Positions 1-5,610 of a stretch of 5,633 nt of DNA are shown here, in pieces. The stretch spans positions 1-5,633 of the forward strand of contig CALACZ010000104.1 of assembly GCA_937890735.1 (NCBI GenBank), in the 5' to 3' direction. Origin of the DNA: an uncultured Bacillota bacterium (GTDB lineage Bacteria; Bacillota; Clostridia; Oscillospirales; Oscillospiraceae). A program made the position numbers and the translations under genes. The notes beneath the pieces were generated by a model that had not been told where the DNA came from, ran no database searches, and saw only the letters and a list, made by a program, of their open reading frames with translations. Numbering within the stretch: the stretch's first letter is position 1; every line of letters starts with the position of its first letter.

Positions 1-60
1 GATGTAAAGGTTCCTGAGCTTCAGAAACTTCTTCTTCAGAACGGAGTGCTTCCTGCATAA
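1..60 (+). CDS. Possible 3' end of a gene entering from the left (hypothetical)
   Basis: An open frame enters from the left edge and ends at TAA (58-60), giving the C-terminal peptide DVKVPELQKLLLQNGVLPA. The other two forward frames are closed by early stops. I do not recognise the peptide and 19 residues are too few to assign a family. Codon choice (CTT for Leu, CCT, GTT) differs from the GC-rich codons of luxS, mtnN and mfd, which fits the low G+C of this end and a mobile-element origin. The minus strand is also open here: an ATG at 58-56 would begin an acidic peptide MQEALRSEEEVSE, but it lacks a Shine-Dalgarno sequence. The strand is therefore uncertain. Confidence 0.3.
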   Translation, partial: DVKVPELQKLLLQNGVLPA

Positions 61-76
61 TCTGGAGCTATTTTGC

Positions 77-105
77 TTGACTTTCGATCTTTTTCAATCT
101 ATGAT
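77..105 (+). promoter_or_regulatory. Sigma-A-type promoter in the low-GC left segment
   Basis: TTGACT (77-82) and TATGAT (100-105) are each one base from consensus and are separated by an ideal 17-base spacer, which predicts a start near 112. No convincing gene follows: the only ATG-led frame, at 188-274, has 28 codons and no ribosome binding site. I see no terminator hairpin between here and luxS. A transcript would therefore cross the tRNA fragment and could reach luxS. It may alternatively make a short untranslated RNA, or be a chance match in AT-rich DNA. Confidence 0.45.
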
Positions 106-277
106 GCAGTTCTATATCCCTGTCTGCACAGACTTCCTTCCCTGACCCGGATTCTGACCCAAGTGTGCGCGAAAGCGTGTGGACGCAATGGGCAAAACCT
201 TGCAAAATCCTGCACTTTTCACTGACGAAACGGACGTATTTGATGCAAAAACACTTAATATCACGAACGGATAGCAG

Positions 278-318
278 ATGGCAGTCATGAGGTCAGCGGT
301 TCGATCCCGCTTATCTCC
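278..318 (+). other. 3' fragment of tRNA-Ala(GGC); probable attachment-site scar
   Basis: Laid out as tRNA positions, 278-284 is an anticodon loop (ATGGCAG, anticodon GGC at 280-282) and 285-289 is the 3' anticodon strand. Then 290-294 is the variable loop AGGTC, 295-311 a perfect T arm (AGCGG, loop TTCGATC, CCGCT), and 312-318 the 3' acceptor strand TATCTCC. That strand would place U at position 70, as in the G3-U70 pair that identifies tRNA-Ala. The gene is incomplete: bases 273-277 do not pair with 285-289, no D arm or 5' acceptor (expected GGGGATA-like) occurs upstream, and the discriminator is C rather than A with no CCA. Tyrosine integrases commonly recombine within tRNA 3' halves and leave such a copy at the far end of the element. 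The intact tRNA would then lie beyond the left edge, in the same orientation. Confidence 0.75.
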
Positions 319-350
319 CACGCGCCAGCGCCGCATTTCCCACCGTCTTA

Positions 351-380
351 TTGACAAGCCCCGCTTTTGTATGGTAGGAT
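351..380 (+). promoter_or_regulatory. luxS-mtnN operon promoter
   Basis: A perfect -35 box TTGACA (351-356) is followed by an 18-base spacer and TAGGAT (375-380; four of six consensus bases). TG at 372-373 forms an extended -10, which compensates for the weaker hexamer. The start would be near 387, giving a leader of about 47 bases, too short for a known SAM- or SAH-sensing riboswitch. It lies only 33 bases right of the tRNA-derived fragment, so it appears to belong to the host side of the junction. Confidence 0.7.
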
Positions 381-420
381 ACGCCCGAACTATGAGATCG
401 GTCGGATCTTTCAACGATCA

Positions 421-429
421 AGGAGAGGG
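421..429 (+). promoter_or_regulatory. Ribosome binding site fixing the luxS start
   Basis: AGGAGAGGG lies 4 to 8 bases before the ATG at 434, depending on which GGAG-like core pairs. It selects this ATG over the upstream in-frame ATG at 278, which sits inside the tRNA fragment and has no Shine-Dalgarno sequence. Confidence 0.85.
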
Positions 430-433
430 CAGC

Positions 434-898
434 ATGAAACAAATTGCAAGTTTTACCATCGATCACGACCTGCTGGAAAAGGGGATGTATGTCTCCCGCA
501 TCGACGGCGACGTGGTCACCTATGACATCCGCATGAAAAAGCCCAATCAGGGCGACTATGTCTCCAACGGCGCGCTGCACACCTTTGAGCACCTGTTTGC
601 GACCTATGCCCGCAACAGCCGCTATGCGCAGGACGTCGTCTATGTCGGTCCGATGGGCTGCCGGACGGGCTTCTATTTCCTCCTGCGCGATACCGTTTCC
701 AAACAGGACGCGCTGGAGCTGGTGCGCGAGAGTTTTCGGTTTATCGTCGATTTTGAGGGCGAGATCCCCGGAAGCCGCCGACGGGAGTGCGGCAATTACC
801 GGGAGCATGATCTGCCGGGCGCGAAGGCGGTCGCCGCGGATATGCTGGAGGTCCTGAAGGACTGGAACGAAGGGAGAATGCAGTATGCAACAGCGTGA
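434..898 (+). CDS. luxS: S-ribosylhomocysteine lyase LuxS
   Basis: The 154-residue protein is of normal length for LuxS (about 150-160). This cytosolic metalloenzyme cleaves S-ribosylhomocysteine to homocysteine and DPD, which cyclises to autoinducer-2. All key residues are visible: the HxxEH motif (H49, E52, H53) and C119 in RECGNY supply the three metal ligands and the catalytic glutamate. C76 in PMGCRTGFY is the second catalytic residue, and R33 in DIRMKKPN fits the substrate-binding arginine. The start at 434 has a good ribosome binding site and gives the family N terminus. A longer frame to 278 would only translate the tRNA fragment and promoter. The 3' end overlaps mtnN, the gene for the enzyme that makes its substrate. 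Everything seen indicates an intact, active enzyme; whether autoinducer-2 is used as a signal cannot be judged, as no Lsr-type receptor or transporter is present. Confidence 0.97.
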   Translation: MKQIASFTIDHDLLEKGMYVSRIDGDVVTYDIRMKKPNQGDYVSNGALHTFEHLFATYARNSRYAQDVVYVGPMGCRTGFYFLLRDTVSKQDALELVRESFRFIVDFEGEIPGSRRRECGNYREHDLPGAKAVAADMLEVLKDWNEGRMQYATA

Positions 899-1604
899 TG
901 CGATCGGGATCATCGGCGCGATGGACTCCGAGCTGTCGCTGCTGCTCGCCGCGATGGAGCAGCGCGCGCAGGAGGCGCACTCCGGGCTGCTTTTTCACAC
1001 GGGGCTTCTCGGCGGACGGCGCGTCGTGCTGGTCAAGGCGGGCATCGGCAAGGTCAGCGCCGCGCGCTGCACGCAGCTTCTGATCGACCGCTATCACCCG
1101 GCGGCGATCATCAATACCGGCATCGCGGGCGGGCTCGCGCCGGGGCTGCGCGTGGGCGATCTTGTTGTTGCGGAGGAGCTCGTGCAGCACGATTTTGACG
1201 TGACCGCGTTTGGGCACGCCAAGGGCTATCTCTGCACCGGCGGGGACGACCGCGTCCCCACGGTGTTTCGCGCCGACCGGCAGCTCTCCGCCGCGCTCGT
1301 CGCGGCAGCGCAGGCGGTGCTCGGCGAAGGGGCGGTGCACACGGGGCTGATCGCCACGGGCGACCAGTTCATCTCCGGGCGCGAAAAAAAGGCGGAGCTG
1401 TTTGAGACCTTCCATGCCGCGGCGGCGGAGATGGAGGGCGGCGCGATCGCGCAGGTCGCCGCGCTCTCCGGCGTGCCGTTTGCCGTGATCCGCGCGATCT
1501 CCGACCTCGCCGACGGCACGGCCGCCGCATCCTACGATACGTTTGAGCAGCAGGCAGCTGACCATTCCGCCAAAACGGTAAAGCAGGCGCTGGGGGAGTA
1601 TTGA
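885..1604 (+). CDS. mtnN: 5'-methylthioadenosine/S-adenosylhomocysteine nucleosidase
   Basis: The 239-residue cytosolic enzyme hydrolyses S-adenosylhomocysteine to adenine and S-ribosylhomocysteine (the LuxS substrate), and methylthioadenosine to methylthioribose. The fold hallmarks appear in order: N-terminal IGIIGAMDSEL (7-17) with E16 matching catalytic Glu12 of the E. coli enzyme, KAGIGKVSAA (51-60), and INTGIAGGL (76-84). Then follow GLIATGDQFISG (154-165), AEMEGGAIA (181-189) with M183 and E184 contacting the ribose, and AISDLAD (204-210) with D207 matching Asp197, the adenine-contacting acid. Length is near the usual 230. The ATG at 885 lies inside the end of luxS (14-base overlap, different frame) and follows AGGGAG at 871-876 with 8 bases between, so translation is probably coupled. 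An intrinsic terminator follows 40 bases after the stop. Related phosphorylases of the PNP/UDP family share the fold, but the EMEG and SDLAD context and the luxS partner support this call. Confidence 0.96.
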   Translation: MQQRDAIGIIGAMDSELSLLLAAMEQRAQEAHSGLLFHTGLLGGRRVVLVKAGIGKVSAARCTQLLIDRYHPAAIINTGIAGGLAPGLRVGDLVVAEELVQHDFDVTAFGHAKGYLCTGGDDRVPTVFRADRQLSAALVAAAQAVLGEGAVHTGLIATGDQFISGREKKAELFETFHAAAAEMEGGAIAQVAALSGVPFAVIRAISDLADGTAAASYDTFEQQAADHSAKTVKQALGEY

Positions 1605-1644
1605 ACAGAGGCTTGCGGTCTGCAATGTTTTAGCCAATAATTTA

Positions 1645-1676
1645 GCCTGAGGATCATACGATCCTCAGGCTTTTTT
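1645..1676 (+). terminator. Intrinsic terminator of luxS-mtnN
   Basis: A perfect 11-bp stem, GCCTGAGGATC (1645-1655) and GATCCTCAGGC (1660-1670), encloses a 4-base loop and is followed by six T (1671-1676). It ends the plus-strand operon. The stop codon of the convergent mfd (1675-1677) overlaps the T tract, so the same hairpin lies directly downstream of mfd. On the minus strand, however, the following sequence is only TAAATTATT, a weaker U tract, so bidirectional use is plausible rather than certain. Confidence 0.93.
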
Positions 1677-4600
1677 ATTCCGCTTTTCCTCTCATTGCGG
1701 CGTAGTCGGCGACGAGGGTTTTTGCCAGCTTGAGCGGGTCTTCGCCCTTTTTCAGCCGCACGGTGATCGCGGCGGGGAGCTTGGCGGAGAAGAACGTTCT
1801 GCCGGTGTAGGGCGGCTTGGCGCAGAGCTCGGCGATGGCGGCAAAGTCGAACGCGCCGAGGGTGAAGGTGAGCGTGTCGCCCTTCTGCGCGATCTCCGTC
1901 ATGCCCGCCGCCGCCGCGCGGGCGCGCAGGAGCGCGATGTCGAGCAGGTTCAAAACGCCCTTCGGCGTGTCGCCGAAGCGATCGACGATCTCGTCGAGCA
2001 GATCGTCGGCGTCCTGCTGCGTGCGCACCGCCGCCATGCGGCGATAAAGGTCCATGCGCTGCTCGCCGGACGGGACGTAATTTTTGTCGATGTTCGCCGT
2101 GACATTGAGGTCGGCGGTGCACTCCGGCTCTTTGAGCGCCGTCTCGCCGCGCTCCTCCAGCACGGCGTCCTCCAATAATTTCAGATACATATCGTACCCG
2201 ACCGACATCATGTGCCCCGACTGCTCCGCGCCGAGAAGATCCCCCGCGCCGCGAATCTCCAAATCGCGCATGGCGATCTTGAAGCCCGAGCCGAACTCGG
2301 CGTATTCGCGGATGGCGTTGAGGCGCTTTTCGGCGACCTCGGTCAGCACCTTGCCGCGCCGGAACGTCAGATACGCAAACGCGTGGCGGCTCGACCGCCC
2401 CACGCGCCCGCGCAGCTGGTGCAGCTGCGCCAGCCCCAGCCGGTCGGCGTCCTCGATGATGAGCGTGTTCACGTTCGGCAGATCGATGCCCGTTTCGATG
2501 ATCGTGGTGCACACGAGCACCTGCACCTCGCCCTCCGCCATGCGCTGCATGACCGAGCCGAGCTGCTCCTCGTTCATTTTGCCGTGCGCCACGGCGACCT
2601 CCACCTCGCCCAGTCGCTCGCGCAGGCGCGCGGCGCACTGGTCGATGGACTCCACGCGGTTATGAAGATAATACACCTGCCCGCCGCGCTCGAGCTCGCG
2701 CCGGATGGCGGTGTCGAGCACGCGCTCGTTGTATTCCAGCACGAACGTCTGCACCGGGTAGCGGTCCTGCGGCGGCTGCTCGATGGTGGACATATCGCGC
2801 AGACCCGACAGCGCCATGTTGAGCGTGCGCGGGATGGGCGTTGCCGATAGCGTCAGCACATCCACGCCGCGCGAGAGCTCCTTCAGCCGCTCCTTGTGGC
2901 TCACGCCGAAGCGCTGCTCTTCGTCCACGATGAGAAGCCCGAGGCTTTTGAACTGGATGTCCTTTTGCAGCAGCTTGTGCGTGCCGATGATCATGTCCAC
3001 CTTGCCCGCCGCCAGCGCGGCGAGCGTTTTTTTCTGCTGCGCGGGCGTTCGGAAGCGCGAGAGCACGTCGATCGTCACCGGGAACGAGCCGAAGCGCCGC
3101 AGCGCCGTGGTGTAATGCTGCTGCGCCAGCACCGTGGTCGGAACAAGAATGGCGACCTGCCTGCCGTCGAGCATACACTTCATCGCCGCGCGCAGCGCGA
3201 CCTCCGTCTTGCCGAAGCCCACGTCGCCGCACAAAAGCCGCTCCATCGGCGTGGGCGCTTCCATGTCGCGCTTGATCTCGTCGATGCAGCGCAGCTGATC
3301 GTCCGTCTCCGGGTACTCGAACGACTCCTCAAACTCCTGCTGCCACGGCGTATCCGCCGCGAAGGCGAAGCCCGGCAGGCGCTTGCGCTCGGCGTAGAGC
3401 CGGATGAGCCCCTTTGCCATATCCGTCGCCGCCGCCTTGGCTTTTGCCTTGGTCTTCTGCCACTGGTCGCCGCCGAGCTTGTTGAGCCGCACCGGCGCGT
3501 CCTCGCCGCCGCCGATGTATTTGCTCACCAGATCGAGCTGCGTCGCCGGGACGTACAGCGCGTCCGTGCCCTGATAGGCGATCTTCACATAGTCCTTGAG
3601 CGCCCCGTCCACGCGAATTTGCTCCATGCCGACGTAGCGCCCGATGCCGTGATGCTCGTGCACCACGAGGTCGCCGGGGGTGAGATCGGTGAAGGAATCG
3701 AGCTTTTTGCGGTTCGTCGCGCGCCTGGGCGGCGCTTTTTTGCGCCGGTCGCTGCGGGCGAGAATTTGCCCCTCAGTCAGCACCGCGAATTGGATGTCGG
3801 GATATTCCATGCCGGCAGGCAGGCTGCCGTCGGTGATGAGAATTTGCCCCGCCTTGGGCAGCGCCGTGCACGGGAAGGCGAGCAGCGCGTCCACCTGCTG
3901 CGCGTGCAGCATCTCCTTGAGAATTTCACCGCGCCGTCTGCCGCCGCAGAGGACAAGGCTGCCGAAGCCGCTGGACGCGTAATGCTTTAAGTCCTGCACC
4001 GCCGTGTCGAGACTGCCGCCGTAGCCGGGCAGCTGCTTGGAGACGATGCTGTAAAGCGCCTGCGGCGGGAGGCTTTCGGGATACTGCGCGGACAAAAACG
4101 CGTCAAAATACGCCGCGCCGCGCCCGGCGAAGCTGCCCGCCAGGTCCTCCAGGCTCTGCGAAAAATCGCACAGCTCGCCCGCGAGCGTCCCGTCCTGCAA
4201 AAACGCGTCGAGCTGCATCCCCAGCTCCTCCGTGCGCGCCTTTTCCGCGCGGCGCAGATTGCCGTGGTCGCAGAAAAACACGAGCGCGTCCTGCGAAATA
4301 TAGTCCGCCGCCGTGGTCAGTTCGGGATAAATCAGCGCGAGATAGCGGTCGGCAGCCGCGAACGGCAGCCCCGTTTGCAGCTTTTCGCGGTCGGCCTCCA
4401 GCGTTTTGATGAGCGCCTCGTTCGGCGTTTTGCGGCGGCGCTGCCGCGCGATGAGCGCCGTCAGATCGTCGCACAGCCCCGCGCGCCCGCCGGGATGCAG
4501 GTCCGCAACGCTCTCGGCGACCGGCAGCAGGATCGCCTCGTCTGCATTTTCGGTGCGCCGCTGCGTCACGGGGTCAAAATAGCCCATCGCGTCCACTTCG

Positions 4601-5190
4601 TCGCCGAAAAACTCGGCGCGCACCGGCTGCGGCGCGGACGGCGAAAACACGTCCAGAATGCCGCCGCGCAGCGCGAACTGCCCCACGCCCTCCACGAGCG
4701 TCGTGCGCGAATACCCCGCCGCCGTGAGCTTGGCAAGCAGCGCGTCCATGTCAAAGCTCGCGCCGGGGCGCAGCGTGACGGACGCGGAAAAGAGCGTCGC
4801 GCGCGGCATCGTGCGCAGCGTCAGCGCCTCAAGCGACGAGACGACGACCTTCGCCTGCCCCGTCGCCAGCGCATATAACAGCCGCAGGCGCTTGTGCTCC
4901 CACTCGCGCGAGACGCCCGCCGCATCATAAAACGTGAGCATCCGCCCCGGCAAAAGCTCCGGCGCACTATCCAGCATCGCCGCCAGCTCCGTCTGCACGC
5001 GCTGCGCCGCCAGATCGTCCTGACAGACGATGAGCGCGGGACGGGCGGTGTCCGCCAGCAGCGAGGCGATGACATGGCTGCGGCAAATCTGACTGACGCC
5101 CGACACGGCGACAGTCTGCCGCGCCGCGAGCGAGCCGAGCAGCTTCTGATAGTCCGGCAGAGCCGAGAGCGCTTTGAGCAGGATGGACAT
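1675..5190 (-). CDS. mfd: Transcription-repair coupling factor Mfd
   Basis: The 1171-residue protein matches the usual Mfd length (about 1150-1180). Mfd binds RNA polymerase stalled at DNA lesions, pushes it off with its ATP-driven dsDNA translocase, and recruits UvrA for nucleotide excision repair. Domains follow the family order. The UvrB-like N-terminal module includes QFALRGGILDVFSP (171-184). The RNA-polymerase interaction domain begins at PGDLVVHEHHGIGRYVG (505-521) and runs past YQGTDALYVP (539-548). The RecG-like motor has Walker A GDVGFGKTE (655-663), the DEEQ box (756-759), SATPIPRT (782-789), GIDLPN (901-906) and QLRGRVGR (925-932). RDLEIRGAGDLLG (975-987) matches the translocation (TRG) motif, and a C-terminal domain follows. 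No frameshift or lost motif is apparent. The start at 5190 is chosen because AGGGAGG lies 6 bases upstream and residues 1-20 (MSILLKALSA...) look like a Mfd N terminus. The frame continues 63 codons further, but that part translates repeat DNA. No convincing promoter is visible, and pth, a frequent upstream neighbour in Firmicutes, is absent from the window. Confidence 0.97.
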   Translation of the reverse strand: MSILLKALSALPDYQKLLGSLAARQTVAVSGVSQICRSHVIASLLADTARPALIVCQDDLAAQRVQTELAAMLDSAPELLPGRMLTFYDAAGVSREWEHKRLRLLYALATGQAKVVVSSLEALTLRTMPRATLFSASVTLRPGASFDMDALLAKLTAAGYSRTTLVEGVGQFALRGGILDVFSPSAPQPVRAEFFGDEVDAMGYFDPVTQRRTENADEAILLPVAESVADLHPGGRAGLCDDLTALIARQRRRKTPNEALIKTLEADREKLQTGLPFAAADRYLALIYPELTTAADYISQDALVFFCDHGNLRRAEKARTEELGMQLDAFLQDGTLAGELCDFSQSLEDLAGSFAGRGAAYFDAFLSAQYPESLPPQALYSIVSKQLPGYGGSLDTAVQDLKHYASSGFGSLVLCGGRRRGEILKEMLHAQQVDALLAFPCTALPKAGQILITDGSLPAGMEYPDIQFAVLTEGQILARSDRRKKAPPRRATNRKKLDSFTDLTPGDLVVHEHHGIGRYVGMEQIRVDGALKDYVKIAYQGTDALYVPATQLDLVSKYIGGGEDAPVRLNKLGGDQWQKTKAKAKAAATDMAKGLIRLYAERKRLPGFAFAADTPWQQEFEESFEYPETDDQLRCIDEIKRDMEAPTPMERLLCGDVGFGKTEVALRAAMKCMLDGRQVAILVPTTVLAQQHYTTALRRFGSFPVTIDVLSRFRTPAQQKKTLAALAAGKVDMIIGTHKLLQKDIQFKSLGLLIVDEEQRFGVSHKERLKELSRGVDVLTLSATPIPRTLNMALSGLRDMSTIEQPPQDRYPVQTFVLEYNERVLDTAIRRELERGGQVYYLHNRVESIDQCAARLRERLGEVEVAVAHGKMNEEQLGSVMQRMAEGEVQVLVCTTIIETGIDLPNVNTLIIEDADRLGLAQLHQLRGRVGRSSRHAFAYLTFRRGKVLTEVAEKRLNAIREYAEFGSGFKIAMRDLEIRGAGDLLGAEQSGHMMSVGYDMYLKLLEDAVLEERGETALKEPECTADLNVTANIDKNYVPSGEQRMDLYRRMAAVRTQQDADDLLDEIVDRFGDTPKGVLNLLDIALLRARAAAAGMTEIAQKGDTLTFTLGAFDFAAIAELCAKPPYTGRTFFSAKLPAAITVRLKKGEDPLKLAKTLVADYAAMRGKAE

Positions 5191-5196
5191 AAAAAA

Positions 5197-5203
5197 CCTC
5201 CCT
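5197..5203 (-). promoter_or_regulatory. Ribosome binding site fixing the mfd start
   Basis: On the minus strand AGGGAGG is followed by TTTTTT and then ATG (5190-5188), a 6-base spacing. It decides against the longer frame that begins at 5379. The site directly abuts a GC-rich hairpin. Confidence 0.8.
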
Positions 5204-5220
5204 GCGCCCCGACGGGGCGC
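5204..5220 (-). other. GC-rich hairpin in the mfd leader
   Basis: GCGCCCC (5204-5210) and GGGGCGC (5214-5220) form a perfect 7-bp stem around a 3-base loop. In the mfd transcript it ends immediately before the Shine-Dalgarno sequence. It could affect ribosome access or protect the RNA 5' end. With the ribosome binding site between stem and T run, it is not a standard terminator. It may also be the edge of a dispersed repeat rather than a control element. Confidence 0.5.
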
Positions 5221-5286
5221 AATGCATGATGAAGAATGAATAATGTAGCGATTCCTTGTAGCAGCAATGGTTTGTACCATCCAAAT

Positions 5287-5341
5287 GGCTTCCCCTCCGG
5301 GGAAGCTGGCTGCGGAGCACGGCGGAGCAGGCTGATGAGGG
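5287..5341 (+). repeat. Hairpin repeat, copy 1 (forward)
   Basis: The unit opens with GGCTTCCCC, and GCTTCCCC (5288-5295) pairs with GGGGAAGC (5299-5306) around TCC. A variable middle follows, containing a direct repeat of CGGAGCA (5313-5319 and 5323-5329) and only a weak second stem (CTGC with GCAG). It ends in TGATGAGGG (5333-5341). Copies 2 and 3 share this head-hairpin-tail plan. The left flank ATCCAAA recurs before copy 4. It resembles REP-like intergenic repeats and shows no coding signs. Confidence 0.8.
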
Positions 5342-5397
5342 TCGGGGAGCAGTTGCGTTTTGGAACAACTGCAAAGCAAATCGCAAGTGCTCCCCAG

Positions 5398-5442
5398 CCC
5401 TCATCCGCCCCCTTTGGGGGCACCTTCCCCGGAGGGGAAGGC
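5398..5442 (-). repeat. Hairpin repeat, copy 2 (inverted)
   Basis: Read on the minus strand, the unit runs from GCCTTCCCC to GGATGAGGG. The first stem is CCTTCCCC with GGGGAAGG (5434-5441 and 5423-5430). The second is GCCCCC with GGGGGC around AAA (plus-strand 5407-5421). Relative to copies 1 and 3, the outermost pair of the first stem is switched from G-C to C-G, so pairing is kept. Confidence 0.8.
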
Positions 5443-5482
5443 ATAGGGTGCGCACCGCGCCGCCGGATTTGCAGAAGCCCAA

Positions 5483-5529
5483 GGCTTCCCCTCGGGGGGA
5501 AGCTGCCGCCGCAGGCGACTGATGAGGGG
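5483..5529 (+). repeat. Hairpin repeat, copy 3 (forward)
   Basis: GGCTTCCCC opens the unit. GCTTCCCC (5484-5491) pairs with GGGGAAGC (5496-5503) around TCGG, then CGCC (5507-5510) pairs with GGCG (5514-5517) around GCA. The unit ends in TGATGAGGGG (5520-5529). This is the clearest two-hairpin copy. Between copy 2 and this one (5443-5482) I see only a 10-base palindrome, GGTGCGCACC (5447-5456). Confidence 0.8.
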
Positions 5530-5573
5530 AGGCGTTCTTATTTTTGAGCTGCCGCGCGTTTGCGCTATCCAAA

Positions 5574-5610
5574 GGCTTCCCTTGGTGACCAAGGTAGCGA
5601 AGCGGCGGCG
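5574..5610 (+). repeat. Hairpin repeat, diverged copy 4 (forward)
   Basis: The head GGCTTCCC and the flank ATCCAAA match copy 1, but the stem is now CCTTGG (5580-5585) with CCAAGG (5589-5594) around TGA. The TGATGAGGG tail is not recognisable before the window ends. It is either a different subfamily or a decayed copy, and its right boundary is uncertain. No coding sequence is evident from here to the right edge. Confidence 0.55.

Larger units (their letters stand above)
5287..5442. repeat. Long imperfect palindrome made by repeat copies 1 and 2
   Basis: Copies 1 and 2 face each other, and the interval between them is itself inverted. Bases 5344-5362 (GGGGAGCAGTTGCGTTTTG) pair with 5377-5395 at 17 of 19 positions around a 14-base loop. 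Outside this, GATGAGGG (5334-5341) pairs with CCCTCATC (5398-5405), separated from the core by two unpaired bases on each side. The outer ends pair again through the GGCTTCCCC heads. The arrangement recalls the paired inverted REP units (BIMEs) of enterobacteria or a small non-coding inverted-repeat element. No target-site duplication or transposase is visible. Confidence 0.75.

Noticed and set aside
188..274. 28-codon plus-strand frame beginning MGKTLQNPALF
   Set aside because: There is no Shine-Dalgarno sequence before the ATG, the length is within chance, and no family is recognisable. It could be revisited if the promoter at 77-105 proves active.
278..321. A functional tRNA-Ala gene
   Set aside because: The 5' acceptor strand, D arm and 5' anticodon strand are missing, and the discriminator base is C rather than A.
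112..414. Minus-strand open frame of 100 codons containing RDRTADLMT
   Set aside because: This peptide is the antisense reading of a tRNA T arm and variable loop, a familiar artefact. It has no ribosome binding site and no recognisable domain.
278..433. In-frame 52-codon extension of luxS starting at the ATG at 278
   Set aside because: It translates the tRNA-Ala fragment and the promoter, has no ribosome binding site, and LuxS proteins begin near the ATG at 434.
387..433. SAM or SAH riboswitch in the luxS leader
   Set aside because: The predicted leader is only about 47 bases with no stable multi-stem fold or terminator/antiterminator pair.
741..1637. 298-codon minus-strand frame opposite luxS and mtnN
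   Set aside because: It is an Arg/Ala/Gly-rich antisense shadow of two well-identified enzymes and spans their terminator-side spacer without any start signal.
2212..3990. Long plus-strand open frames opposite mfd (2212-2850 and 2896-3990) and alternative minus frames at 1532-2638 and 2660-3232
   Set aside because: They are compositionally expected shadows in GC-rich coding DNA: Arg/Ala/His-rich, without domains or ribosome binding sites. The Mfd frame shows every family motif.
5221..5285. mfd promoter on the minus strand
   Set aside because: Only weak hexamers are present (for example TTGCTG with CATTAT at 16 bases, four of six or fewer matches each), so none can be chosen with confidence.
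5191..5379. 63-residue N-terminal extension of Mfd
   Set aside because: It translates repeat copy 1 and the leader hairpin. A strong ribosome binding site and the family N terminus place the start at 5190.
5287..5610. CRISPR array
   Set aside because: Copies differ in orientation, length and sequence, and are not separated by regular unique spacers.
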